Origin: Polynucleobacter necessarius
GTDB taxonomy: Bacteria > Pseudomonadota > Gammaproteobacteria > Burkholderiales > Burkholderiaceae
Assembly: GCF_900095175.1 (NCBI RefSeq)
Contig: NZ_LT606946.1
Coordinates: 250,712-314,711, forward strand
Length of the DNA stretch: 64,000 bases
Reading direction: 5' to 3'
The first letter of the stretch is position 1. Each line of letters begins with the position of its first letter. Of the stretch, positions 48,131 through 57,742 are shown one piece after another. Position numbers and translations under genes: made by a program. A model generated the notes under the pieces. It made no database searches and was not told the DNA's origin. It saw only the letters and a list, made by a program, of their open reading frames with translations.

Positions 48131-48554
48131 GATTGACTCCTAAAAACGGTTAGTTGAAATTGGGTGATTAAGCTAAATAAAATGCCCTAAAAAGTTCACC
48201 TGAAGAGAATTATGAACAAATTTGAGGGTTTGAATAATCATATTTTTGTATTGACTTGATAGCTAAAAACAACTGATAAGTAAATATCAATCAATGAAGT
48301 ATAACGCTGGTTGGGTAGTCTAAGCCAGTAATTTCAGGCCACCTTAGCAAAAAAATATAGATATCTTCAAATAAGTTAGTGAGAACTATTGATTTTTATA
48401 GCAATTAAGGCCTATTTTGGGTAATGCAATGCCGTTAATTAGGTATTTTCTATGAAGATTGTTAATTAATACAATTTTGCTATCGATCGCCTGAGCCCTA
48501 AACTAGCGGCATCAGATTTACACACTGCACACGCATAAACAGTAGAGGACATAT
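48131..48554. other. 424-bp divergent regulatory region between rubrerythrin and Fe-S genes
   Basis: No credible gene is seen. It is AT-rich, with a TTGACT hexamer at about 48254 and several ATAG and CTAT tetramers that resemble OxyR half sites, but their spacings do not fit the OxyR consensus. Promoters for both divergent genes must lie here. Confidence 0.6.
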
Positions 48555-49892
48555 ATGACAACTCGCGAAGGTAGTTTAGAAGCTCCAACCAGACACCCCT
48601 TGGATTGGCAAAATCCCAAATTCTACGACAAGGCTGATTTGGAAGCGGAGATGGAGCGCGTCTTTGATCTTTGCCATGGCTGCCGTCGTTGCGTGAGCCT
48701 TTGCGGATCCTTCCCGACCCTTTTTGATTTAGTGGATGCTACCGAAGATCTGGAGATGGAGCAGGTTGATAAGGCGGATTACCAAAAGGTAGTTGATCAG
48801 TGTTACCTGTGTGATGTTTGTTACATGACCAAGTGCCCGTATGTTCCACCACATCCTTGGAACATTGACTTCCCGCGTCTGATGCTTCGTGCAAAGGCTG
48901 TGAACTTTAAGGATGACAAGGCAAGCTTCCGCGACAAACTTTTATCCTCAACAGATAAGCTCGGTCACTTTGCTGGTATTCCGATTGTGACTCAAGCAGT
49001 CAATGCTGTGAACAGTACTGGCCTTGCTCGTTTAGTGATGGAAGGCGCTTTAGGCGTGGATAAGAACGCTTGGATTCCGGAATACGCCCCGAAGACATTC
49101 CCACAGTTAGCTAAAAAATCTGAGGATCTGCCAGTAGTGGATGGCGCTAAGACGCCTGGAAAAGTCGCTATTTATGCAACTTGCTATATCAATTACAACG
49201 AACCAGGAATTGGTCAAGATCTCATTAAGATTCTGAAGCACAATGCCATTCCTTATGAGTTGGTGGACAAAGAAGCCTGTTGTGGCATGCCTAAGCTGGA
49301 GCTCGGTGACTTGGAATCCGTTGCGGAAAACAAGGAAAAAAATATTCCGAAGTTGGCGAAGTTGGCACGTGAAGGCTATGCCATCTTGACTCCAATCCCA
49401 TCCTGCACTTTGATGTTCAAGCAGGAATTGCCACTTATGTTCCCAGATTGTGCTGATACGCAATTGGTAAAAGATGCTATGTGGGATCCGTTTGAGTACT
49501 TCATGGCTCGCAACTCCGATGGACTGCTAAAGAAAGACTTCAGTAAAGAGTTGGGCCATGTTAGCTATCACATGGCTTGTCACTCACGCGTACAAAACGT
49601 GGGTCAAAAGACTGCAGAAACTCTGAAGCTGGTGCCTGGTACCGAGGTGAATGTGGTTAAGCGCTGCTCAGGACATTCTGGTACATGGGGTGTAAAGAAA
49701 GAGTTTCATGAAACCGCAATGAAAATTGGTAAGCCGGTATTCAGGAGAATGGCTGAAGAAGAGCCAAACTACATTAGTTCTGACTGCCAGTTGGCAGGTC
49801 ATCATATTGAGCAAGGCATGGAAGAGCTTGGACTGCCAAAATCAGAAATGGCTCACCCATTAACTTTGCTTGCTAAGGCATACGGTCTTTAA
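48555..49892 (+). CDS. HdrD/GlpC-like iron-sulfur protein
   Basis: A 445-residue protein with two 4Fe-4S motifs, LCHGCRRCVSLC at about residues 39-50 and CYLCDVCYMTKCP at about 83-95. Two cysteine-rich CCG-type domains follow: the first keeps EACCGMPKLELGD, while the second has RCSGHSGTWG with Ser in place of one Cys. Such proteins pass electrons between quinone or other carriers and thiol/disulfide partners. The neighbours rubrerythrin and DUF3501 suggest that it is the electron path for peroxide reduction. AGAGGACAT precedes the ATG. Intact. Confidence 0.87.
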   Translation: MTTREGSLEAPTRHPLDWQNPKFYDKADLEAEMERVFDLCHGCRRCVSLCGSFPTLFDLVDATEDLEMEQVDKADYQKVVDQCYLCDVCYMTKCPYVPPHPWNIDFPRLMLRAKAVNFKDDKASFRDKLLSSTDKLGHFAGIPIVTQAVNAVNSTGLARLVMEGALGVDKNAWIPEYAPKTFPQLAKKSEDLPVVDGAKTPGKVAIYATCYINYNEPGIGQDLIKILKHNAIPYELVDKEACCGMPKLELGDLESVAENKEKNIPKLAKLAREGYAILTPIPSCTLMFKQELPLMFPDCADTQLVKDAMWDPFEYFMARNSDGLLKKDFSKELGHVSYHMACHSRVQNVGQKTAETLKLVPGTEVNVVKRCSGHSGTWGVKKEFHETAMKIGKPVFRRMAEEEPNYISSDCQLAGHHIEQGMEELGLPKSEMAHPLTLLAKAYGL

Positions 49893-49915
49893 TTTATTAA
49901 TAGGAATAGAGCAGC

Positions 49916-50500
49916 ATGGGAATCATTACACGCGATAGTCTTTTAAGACTCGAGGCTTATCACAAAGAGCGTCCAGCTTTTCGTGAAAAAGCAATTAAAG
50001 AGCGCCGTCTTCGAACCGTTCACCTTGGAGATCACGTAACACTGATTTTTGAGAATGAGTTTTTAATGCGCTATCAAATTCAAGAAATGTTGCGTGTAGA
50101 AAAAATATTTGAAGAGGAGGGTATTGAGGATGAGTTGAATGCCTACAACCCTTTGGTGCCAAGCGGTTCAGATTTCAAGGCCACCATGATGATTGAATAT
50201 CCTAATGAGGCAGATCGTAAAGTTGCACTTGCGAAGTTGGTAGGCATTGAGCATCAAATATTTATCGAAGTCGAAGGTCAACCACGTGTTTATGCAATTG
50301 CTGATGAAGACTTGGAACGCTCTACTGCTGATAAAACCTCGGCAGTGCACTTTATGCGCTTTGATCTTACAAACGATATGAAGATGGCATTAAAAGCTGG
50401 CGCTCAGATGATGGTAGGTTGTGACCATAAAGGTTACCCAATGCATGTTCAGACACTACCCCCGGAAACTTTAGCTTCACTTGTTTCTGATCTGAGTTAA
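49916..50500 (+). CDS. DUF3501 family protein
   Basis: A 194-residue soluble protein with MGIITRDSLLRLEAYHKERPAFREK and RTVHLGDHVTLIFEN, typical of DUF3501. The C-terminal part has MVGCDHKGYPMHVQTL. The role is unknown. The gene is 23 bases downstream of the Fe-S gene and certainly in its operon, consistent with the known linkage of rubrerythrin, this Fe-S protein and DUF3501. Confidence 0.88.
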   Translation: MGIITRDSLLRLEAYHKERPAFREKAIKERRLRTVHLGDHVTLIFENEFLMRYQIQEMLRVEKIFEEEGIEDELNAYNPLVPSGSDFKATMMIEYPNEADRKVALAKLVGIEHQIFIEVEGQPRVYAIADEDLERSTADKTSAVHFMRFDLTNDMKMALKAGAQMMVGCDHKGYPMHVQTLPPETLASLVSDLS

Positions 50501-50515
50501 GTCAAGAAGCGGACC

Positions 50516-51442
50516 TTATAGATAGCGAACACCTGGTAAGGCGCATTGACGAATCACTTCAGCTAGCTCATTCATTGCGGCTGCCCGTGGAAAGTTCTTC
50601 CGCCAGACGAGGCAAACTCGTCTGGTTGGAATGGGATCCTCAAATGGGATGTAGCGAATGAGCTGATCTGAAGAGGCTGTGTCAAAGGCAGATGTTCTTG
50701 GCAGCACTGAAATTCCGATGCCACTGACTACCATCTGTCGAATAGTTTCCAGTGATGAGCCCTCAAAACTACGCTGCTCTCCAATCGTTGCACCAGACCC
50801 AAGGCGATTTAATTCGGGACAGACTCCAAGCACATGATCTCGAAAACAGTGGTCTGTACCAAGCAATAAAGTGTTTTGCTCTTTAAGCTCCCGATGCGGG
50901 ATTGATGGCCGGTTTTCCCAAGGGTGGCCTTTAGGTACTGCCACTAAAAATGGCTCGTCATACAGGTCTATCTGATTGAGCCCCGTGCTCGCAAAGGGCT
51001 CGGCTATCACAACACAATCTAAAGCCCCTTGACGCAAGACCTCTAGCAGGCGAACAGTGAAGTTCTCCTCTAAAAATAAGGGAGCATTTGGCAAGCGCTC
51101 TCGTGCAATCCGGACTAAGCTAGGCAATAAGTAGGGTGCTATGGTGTAGATGGCGCCAAGCCTCAGCGGGCCCGGCAGAGGATCTTGACCATGTTTTGCT
51201 AAGTGTTTTAAGGAGTTAGCCTCTTCAAGAACTCTCTGAGCTTGATCGACAATTAATGCGCCCAGGCTAGTCATTGCGACTTCAGTATTAGTGCGCTCAA
51301 AAATTTGCGTGTTGAGCTCTTCCTCTAATTTTCTGATGGCCACCGATAGGGTGGGCTGAGATACAAAGCAAGCATCCGTTGCTCTACCAAAGTGGCGCTC
51401 CCGTGCAACTGCGACGATATAGCGAAGTTCTGTCAGTGTCAT
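50516..51442 (-). CDS. oxyR: Hydrogen peroxide-sensing regulator OxyR
   Basis: A 308-residue LysR-type regulator with helix-turn-helix TLTELRYIVAVARERHFGRA and the peroxide-sensing cysteines Cys199 and Cys208 in TDHCFRDHVLGVCPEL, the same spacing and numbering as E. coli OxyR. It would form a disulfide on peroxide exposure and activate antioxidant genes. It overlaps the end of the upstream frnE-like gene by four bases. It faces the rubrerythrin operon across the DUF3501 gene. Intact. Confidence 0.95.
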   Translation of the reverse strand: MTLTELRYIVAVARERHFGRATDACFVSQPTLSVAIRKLEEELNTQIFERTNTEVAMTSLGALIVDQAQRVLEEANSLKHLAKHGQDPLPGPLRLGAIYTIAPYLLPSLVRIARERLPNAPLFLEENFTVRLLEVLRQGALDCVVIAEPFASTGLNQIDLYDEPFLVAVPKGHPWENRPSIPHRELKEQNTLLLGTDHCFRDHVLGVCPELNRLGSGATIGEQRSFEGSSLETIRQMVVSGIGISVLPRTSAFDTASSDQLIRYIPFEDPIPTRRVCLVWRKNFPRAAAMNELAEVIRQCALPGVRYL

Positions 51443-52102
51443 GTTTGTCCAGTTTGAAGTAATTGTTCAAATGCACTGATAAATGACTCAGGAGCTTGAG
51501 CTCCTTGGACAAGATATTGGTCATTCAGAATTACTGAGGGTACAGAGTGAATGCCGGCGCCAGTATATTGAGCCTCTTCTTCGCGTACTTCATTTGCGTA
51601 TATCCCACTCTCAAGTATCTGCTTGGCTTTATCTGGATCAAGGCCGGCCGAAATGACTGCATTGAGAAGGTTTTGTTGATCATCTAAATTGACTGCTAGG
51701 CAGAAATATGTCTTCAGTAATTCTGTTTTTAAGCTAGCTTGCTTCCCAAGGCCATACTCATTGCCGGCCCAATGCAAAAGACGATGTGCGTCGAAGGTGT
51801 TGTAGACTCGCTTACAACCATCTGGGTGGAACTGAAAGCCAGCCTCAAGGGCCGCGCGCTCTAATCTGGGCTTGGTTGGCTTGTACTTGCTCTACGGTAA
51901 GGCCATACTTTTCAGTAAGATGCTCGATTGCATCTTGGCCGCCTAAGGGCATATTGGGATTAAGTTCAAAAGGTCGGAAGTGCACTTCAAAGTTTGCTTT
52001 ATCGCCGAATGCGGTAATAGCTTTATTGAGGTTTCCTAAACCTACGGCGCACCATGGGCAGGCTACGTCCGATACAAAGTCAATTTTGATGGTGGGTCTC
52101 AT
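51439..52102 (-). pseudogene. FrnE-type DsbA-family oxidoreductase, frameshifted
   Basis: The N-terminal 85 residues hold the thioredoxin-like motif FVSDVACPWCAVGLGNL (C-P-W-C) of FrnE-like proteins. The frame breaks at about 51859-51863, where a two-base unit is missing in a CT repeat on the plus strand: adding it gives AQIRERAALEAGFQFHPDG, continuing through LLHWAGNEYGLGKQ to 51439. The restored length is about 222 residues. These proteins act on disulfides under oxidative stress. It is upstream of and overlaps oxyR. Confidence 0.87.
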
Positions 52103-52163
52103 GGAAACTATTCTACAGAGGCTTATGAATCAATGCTTGCCTCTAAACTGCTGAGAATTTTTC

Positions 52164-52910
52164 TTAGTTTCCGCCAGCTACTTCAATAAATGAGGCGCTT
52201 GTGTATGAAGATTCGTCAGAAGCAAGCCAAACAATTGCAGATGCCACTTCAGCAGCAGTCCCACCTCTTTGCATGGGAACAAGGTGTTTGACACGTTCAA
52301 TGCGATTGGGCTCCCCACTACTCGCATGGATATCCGTATCAATACATCCAGGGCGAACTGCATTGACACGAATACCATCGATTGCTAATTCTTTTGCTAA
52401 GCCAATTGTTAGTGTATCTATAGCACCTTTAGAGGCTGCATAGTCTACATACTCCCGAGGCGAGCCAAGACGAGATGCTACAGAGGAGACGTTCACAATT
52501 GATCCGCCAGATCCTTGATAACGAGTCGACATAATTTTGATTGCTGCTTGAATGCACAAAATTGGTGAAAAGACATTGGCATTATAGATGCGCTCAATCC
52601 GCTCACTTGACATATCTTCAAGGCGCATTTGTGTTTCTAGAATTCCAGCGTTATTTACTAGGGCGTGAAGTCCTCCGAAGGCCTTCACTGTTTCTGTAAA
52701 CAGGCGATTTACTTCACTGACAATAGTCACATCTGCCTTGACGGCGATTGCTATGCCTCCATTGCTCTGAATCTCTTCAACAACAGCTTGAGCCTCTTGG
52801 GTATGAGATTTGTAATTAACACAGACTGCAAAGCCTTTACTAGCAGCTAGTTTTGCAGTCGCAGCTCCAATACCGCGGCTAGCCCCAGTAACAATCATGA
52901 CTTTAGACAT
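52164..52910 (-). CDS. Short-chain dehydrogenase/reductase
   Basis: A 248-residue SDR with TGASRGIGAATAKLAASKG, NNAGILE, and the catalytic YAASKGA. The C-terminal segment SFIEVAGGN is normal for the classical family. It keeps an NADP-like basic residue context (YKSHTQEA). The substrate is unknown, though 3-oxoacyl or sugar reduction is possible. Intact. Confidence 0.88.
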   Translation of the reverse strand: MSKVMIVTGASRGIGAATAKLAASKGFAVCVNYKSHTQEAQAVVEEIQSNGGIAIAVKADVTIVSEVNRLFTETVKAFGGLHALVNNAGILETQMRLEDMSSERIERIYNANVFSPILCIQAAIKIMSTRYQGSGGSIVNVSSVASRLGSPREYVDYAASKGAIDTLTIGLAKELAIDGIRVNAVRPGCIDTDIHASSGEPNRIERVKHLVPMQRGGTAAEVASAIVWLASDESSYTSASFIEVAGGN

Positions 52911-53084
52911 GGTTACATATTACTAGCTTTGTAATGCTCAGACAATAAGAGTGGGAGGAGGTACGATTGTTATAGTGAGACTAGTTCGACCCTTAAAAAT
53001 CAATCAAGCTATTAATAATAGATCAAAACTGATTTGCCACTACAGTAATAGATACTTCTTGAAATATTGTTTCAAATTGAGCAT

Positions 53085-53984
53085 ATGAGCATGACTTTAA
53101 TTCATAAATGGATCGTTGGTTTAGCTAGTGTCTTGTGCCTGAGTATGGCGCAAGGGCAAGGCAATGATGCGGCTTGCCCTATGGTCGCTAAATCGATTGC
53201 CATCGACGCTGGTTCAATCAGTTATCTACAGGGCGGTCAGGGGCCTTCAATCTTGTTGTTGCATGGACTCTTTGGGCAAAAAGAGCAGTGGATGGATATG
53301 GCTTGTGCTTTGGCCAATCAGGGATTTAATGTGATTGTTCCTGATCTTCCTGGCTACGGACAAAGTACTGTGTACCCAATCGCTATTTATCAACTAGAGT
53401 CCCAAGTAACAACTCTTCAGCGCTTTATGGGATCGGTTAGTGGTAAATCATTTCACATTGCAGGTAATTCAATGGAAGGTGCGATTGCTGGTTTATATTC
53501 CAAGCAATTTCCTGATGAGATTACATCATTGGCTTTTATCGGCGCCCCATTGGGTGTAATTTCATGGAGTGATCAAGTAAGAGATTCCATTAATAAGGGA
53601 ATTAATCCCTTTATACCCATTGATAATGCGCAATTCGATATAGAGATGGGCTTATTATTTGCGCAAGCACCAGTTATAAGTAATGACATTAAAAAGCAGT
53701 TAGTGCAAGAGTACCGCAACAATAATCGACACTATCAACAGGTTTGAAATATTGTGAATTTTTATGGCAATACTTTAAATCGATTGCCCAATCAATCTTT
53801 GCCAACCTTCATTCTATGGGGTGAGCGTGATGAAATTTTTAGTATTTCGGGATTACCAGTCTTAAAAAAGAAATTTCCCCACTCTCAATCTCATCGCTTA
53901 GCGAATGCTGGTCATTTAGTCATGCTAGAGCAGCCGGTGAAAATTGCTAATCTGTATACATCATTTCTTAAAAATTCTCAGTAG
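53085..53984 (+). pseudogene. Secreted alpha/beta-hydrolase, nonsense-interrupted
   Basis: A signal peptide (MSMTLIHKWIVGLASVLCLSMAQGQ) leads to an alpha/beta-hydrolase fold with SILLLHGLFGQKEQW (oxyanion region), then the nucleophile elbow GNSMEGA, the acid in WGERDE, and the His in NAGHLVML. The elbow normally reads G-x-S-x-G; the last Gly is Glu here, a likely additional loss. A TGA at 53745-53747 interrupts YQQV-stop-NIVNFYG where relatives have Trp. The frame then runs to 53984 (about 300 codons). Confidence 0.85.
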
Positions 53985-54064
53985 TGGATTCTCAATTAAT
54001 GGTTATCCCATGACTTACTCCTGGCCCAATCTATTAAATAGACAATGTTAAAGTTGTCCTTGTC

Positions 54065-55401
54065 ATGATCGATTCCACCAGCATCCATCAAACTAAATCT
54101 GAATCTTCGGAGATTTTGGGTCTTAATATCTGGCGCTTGGTAGCTGTAGCCGCGGTTGCCGGCATTGGTGTGGGATTGATTGGGGGCACTTTTCATTGGA
54201 TGCTAGTTCACGGAAGTGAGCGCTTTTCCACACTCTTGGTGAGCTGGAAGGTTGATGGATTTTATGGTGTCCCTGGATGGATTGGCGCTGCTTTAATTGT
54301 TGGCATTAGCATCGGCATAGCCCGTTGGATGGTTTATTTTGCCCCTAGTGCGGCGGGTAGTGGAGTCCAGCACGTAGAAGCAGTTATGCGTAAAGAAGCT
54401 GATCCTGCGCCATTACGTGTTTTGCCAATTAAATTTTTCGGTGGATTGCTTGTAATGATCCCGGGGATGGCTTTAGGTCGAGAAGGGCCAACTATTCAGA
54501 TGGCTGCCGTCATAGGGAGCCAATGTGGCCGCATTTTTAGATTGAGTAAGGAAGATGGATTCTTGCTCTATACGGCGGTAGCAGGGGCCGGATTATCAGT
54601 GGCGTTCAATGCCCCCATGGCTGGCATTGCATTTGTTTTGGAGGAGGTGGACTCGCAAGATAACCACCCGAAGTGTCCTCATTACGCTGATTGCGGTTGC
54701 TACGAGCATTACTGTATTTCGGGCTCTCTTCGGCAATGTAATTTCTTTTAGCATTCCCACCTTAGTTGCGCCAGAGTTGGCCAACTTGGTTCTCTATGCA
54801 ATCCTGGGATTAATTGTTGGTTTGATGGGTGCTTTATACAATCGCAATATCTTATTTGGGCTGAATATATTTTCCACTACCATGCCTAATATCCCTGCCG
54901 CACTCAAAGCAGCTTTTGTTGGGGCGGGAGTTGGATTGATTGCCTACTGGCAGCCTTCTTGGGTTGGCGGAGGTGCCTTACAGGCTCAGCAAATACTGTC
55001 CAATAATTTAGGCGCTCAAGCACTACTTACTTTGTTAATAGTGCGCTGGTTGTTGGGTTCTATCTCTTATTCCCCTAGTTTGCCTGGCGGCCTGTTTGCT
55101 CCTTTGCTGTTGGTCGGTGCAATTTTTGGAGCTTTATTTGCCCAGCTCATTAACTTTATTCCAGTCCTTGCATTTCAGGCCGATACAGTGTCGTTTGCCT
55201 TAGTTGGAATGGCTGCTTTTTTACGGCAGTAGTACGTGCCCCCTTTACTGGTGTATTGCTCATCATTGAGATGAGTGGTGGGGTGATATTAACCCCTGGC
55301 CCCTCTTGGTAGCTTGCGTCTGCGCCACATTGATCACCTCTTATATGGGCTCTCCGCCCATCTACGACTCTTTAAGAGCAAGGATGCTATCTAGATCATA
55401 G
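54065..55401 (+). pseudogene. ClC-type chloride channel/antiporter, three frameshifts
   Basis: The three conserved ClC motifs are present: AAGSGVQHVEAVM (GSGIP-like), MALGREGPTIQMAA, and LPGGLFAPLLL (GxFxP). The frame breaks first at 54649-54650 (one extra G; EEVTRKITTRSVLITL when corrected), then in the T run at 55217-55222 (one T short; GMAAFFTAVVRAPFTGVLL when corrected), and again near 55297-55303. The last segment TLITSYMGSPPIYDSL runs to 55399-55401. It would move chloride in exchange for protons across the inner membrane. Confidence 0.87.
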
Positions 55402-55432
55402 ACGTGTACCACTTTTGGATCATTGCAGTGAA

Positions 55433-55452
55433 CTTTTGATTTGCATCAAAAG
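55433..55452. promoter_or_regulatory. FNR/CRP-family operator
   Basis: TTGAT at 55436-55440 and ATCAA at 55445-55449 are separated by four bases, exactly the FNR consensus TTGATnnnnATCAA, and the palindrome extends to 8 bp on each side (CTTTTGAT/ATCAAAAG). It lies about 185 bases upstream of the amidohydrolase start and just beyond the ClC remnant. Confidence 0.6.
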
Positions 55453-55634
55453 TCATCTCAAAAACTTTGCTACATTAAACACTTGGGATGTAATCTGTAT
55501 GTAGTTTTTCAGATCATACAAAAATACATTGTGGAGGTTGCTTTCAGCAGCCCAATCATTGCTTAATAATCAAGTGAGAGATATTTACGGGTAACTGGCA
55601 TCAATTTTCAGGAATATTTGGAGAGCTTGATAAC

Positions 55635-57238
55635 TTGAAATCGAGTGCTCAGACAATTTTTATTAATGGCGATATTTACATCGATTCAAAAAATAAAGTA
55701 CAAAACATCTTCATTGAAAATGACCAAGTTAAAGCTCATGATGTTGATGTGAGTGCTTTTCCAAACGCCAATCTTGTGGATCTTAAAGGGAAAGCAATCT
55801 TTCCCGGTTTTATGGATACGCATTGCCACCTCCTCGAAGCTGAATTTGTCCTAAACGTTGGCGTTAATTTACGTGAAGTAAAAAATTCAACACCAGAGAT
55901 TGCCAGCAAACTAAAAGACAAAATCGCTGAATCTCAAAAGGGTGAGACCATTTTAGGTGTTGGTTTTGAAATGGATGACTATACAAAATGGAGCTTAAAA
56001 GATTTGGCAATGATTGATGCTGTATCGCCAGATAACCCAGTTATGTTAGTTGATATGTTAGGTCATAATTTATTACTCAACACCGCGGGTATGCGTTTTT
56101 GCAATATCACTGACGAGAACTTTAAAGATAATATCGGCGGATCTTCTAATCGAGAGAATGGACATTTAACGGGAATGTTTCGTGAGAAGTCACAGCAAAA
56201 ACCTGCCGATGAAATTTTCGCAAAATTTGGACATGAAGACTTAGCCAAAGAGGGGGCTCGTAAGCTCATTGATTACTGGGCCTCTATGGGATATACCAGT
56301 ATTGTGGATCTGATGGGTGCCATCGGTTTTCGATTGCATAAACCCGATATTTTTTATGCCTTGGAAAAAGAAAATAGGCTAAAAATGAGAGTGAATTGGT
56401 GTTACACCTTATTTGATGTCGATGGCGTGGATGAGGCAGCGCTACTCAAAGGTAAAGACACTGATCTTGTAAGATTTTATGGGGGAAAAATTTTTGTTGA
56501 TGGCGCCTACGCAGGCGGAGAGCCATGGACTACATGGGAACATTCGAATGGTGGTTTTGGTTTACAGTAGGTATACACGGATGACAGTTTTGGCGAAAAA
56601 TATAACTTAAATCGTATTGTGTTGCGTGCGGAAGAATTGGGTTTGAATATGCACTACCATACACAAGGTGATCGTGCTATCCAGGCTGTACTTGATGCTC
56701 TTGAGTACACTAAAAGTAAACTAGGCTCAATTAAGCAAACCCATACCTTGGCTCATGTTGCCTTTTTAATGCCTGAGCAAATGAAATTAATAGCGAACTA
56801 CGGCGGGAGAGTAGTGGTTACTGTACAGCCAGCATTCTGCAAAATTGAAGATAATTTGACGCAGTTTTTTGCAGGCCATACCAATGAAGCTTATCAAATT
56901 AAAAAAATGTTTGATTCAGGGGTTACGGTCGGAATGAGTACTAATTTTAGCGTCTCGCCTATAGATATAGTATCGCCAGCAGTAATTATGGAAGTAGGAA
57001 TGAGCGGTGCTGGTAATCCTGAGGTATATCAATCATTAAGTATGGAGGAAATAATCAGGGGCTTTACTGATTTAAATTCCAAAGTTTGTGCCCACTCTGA
57101 TGTGGGTGATTTGCATGTTGGGAAAAAGCTGATTTTCTGATAGTTGATAAATCTTTTTATGGGTTAACTGCAAAAGACATGCAGAGTGCTCCTCCAAAAA
57201 CCCTTGAAACCTGGGTTAGTGGCATTAAGCGATTTTGA
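55635..57238 (+). pseudogene. Amidohydrolase (YtcJ-like), nonsense and frameshift
   Basis: From a TTG at 55635 the protein reads KSSAQTIFINGDIYIDSKN, with the metal motif GFMDTHCHLLEAE, a later HTQGDRAIQ with His, and HVAFL. This fits the YtcJ-like amidohydrolase/metal-dependent TIM-barrel group. A TAG at 56568-56570 breaks GGFGLQ-stop-VYTDD (probably CAG to TAG), and one A is missing at 57123-57127 before ADFLIVDKSFYGL. The frame ends at 57236-57238, giving about 535 codons. The substrate is unknown. Confidence 0.85.
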
Positions 57239-57305
57239 GGCTAGTGAAGTCATGCCATCAAAAATCTACTCAAGAATGTATTTGTTAGTAAATTAAAGCG
57301 AGACT

Positions 57306-57662
57306 ATGAACTTAATCGACACAATTAGAAATGTCAGTGACATTATGGATGCGCTAGGTGTAGCGATTGTTTCCATTGGGGTCTTAAGGGGCCTTTTTCT
57401 ATTCATTAAAGACTGGATTACTCAAACTCTTGATATCGCCTACAAAGTTTTCCGTATTCAGATAGTCCGCTCACTTATTCTAGGCTTAGAGATATTGGTG
57501 GCGGGAGATGTGATTCGAACCGTGGCAATTAGCCCAAGTCTGACGAGTGTTGCGGTATTGGGGGTTATTGTGTTGATTCGCTGCTTTTTGAGTTGGTCGC
57601 TCTCCCTGGAGATTGATGGGCGCTGGCCGTGGCAGGCACCTGCTAAACCAGAAGCTAAATGA
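57306..57662 (+). CDS. DUF1622 membrane protein
   Basis: A 118-residue protein with three hydrophobic segments and the DUF1622 features VSIGVLRGLFLF, ILGLEILVAGDVIRTVAI and VIVLIRCFLSWSLSLEI. The C-terminal RWPWQAPAKPEAK is polar. It is intact. Role unknown. Confidence 0.88.
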   Translation: MNLIDTIRNVSDIMDALGVAIVSIGVLRGLFLFIKDWITQTLDIAYKVFRIQIVRSLILGLEILVAGDVIRTVAISPSLTSVAVLGVIVLIRCFLSWSLSLEIDGRWPWQAPAKPEAK

Positions 57663-57701
57663 TGCGCATCTGAATGGATGAAGTGTAATAGAGGAGATCA
57701 T

Positions 57702-57732
57702 CTATAAATGGATGTAAGTAATCCATTTATAG
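57702..57732. repeat. 12-bp perfect inverted repeat
   Basis: CTATAAATGGAT at 57702-57713 pairs with 57721-57732 around a 7-base loop. It lies between two convergent genes. No T run follows, so it may be a transcript end-stabiliser or a weak terminator. Confidence 0.65.
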
Positions 57733-57742
57733 CCCTTCAATC

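Noticed and set aside
48250..48430. OxyR binding site upstream of rubrerythrin or the Fe-S gene
   Set aside because: ATAG and CTAT tetramers occur near 48390-48416, but the spacings are 8 and 10 instead of 7, so the consensus is not met.
44510..53747. Recoding of TGA as Trp (44510 and 53745 replace Trp)
   Set aside because: TGA ends many intact genes in the window, a third in-frame TGA (5116) replaces Arg, and TAA and TAG stops also interrupt genes.
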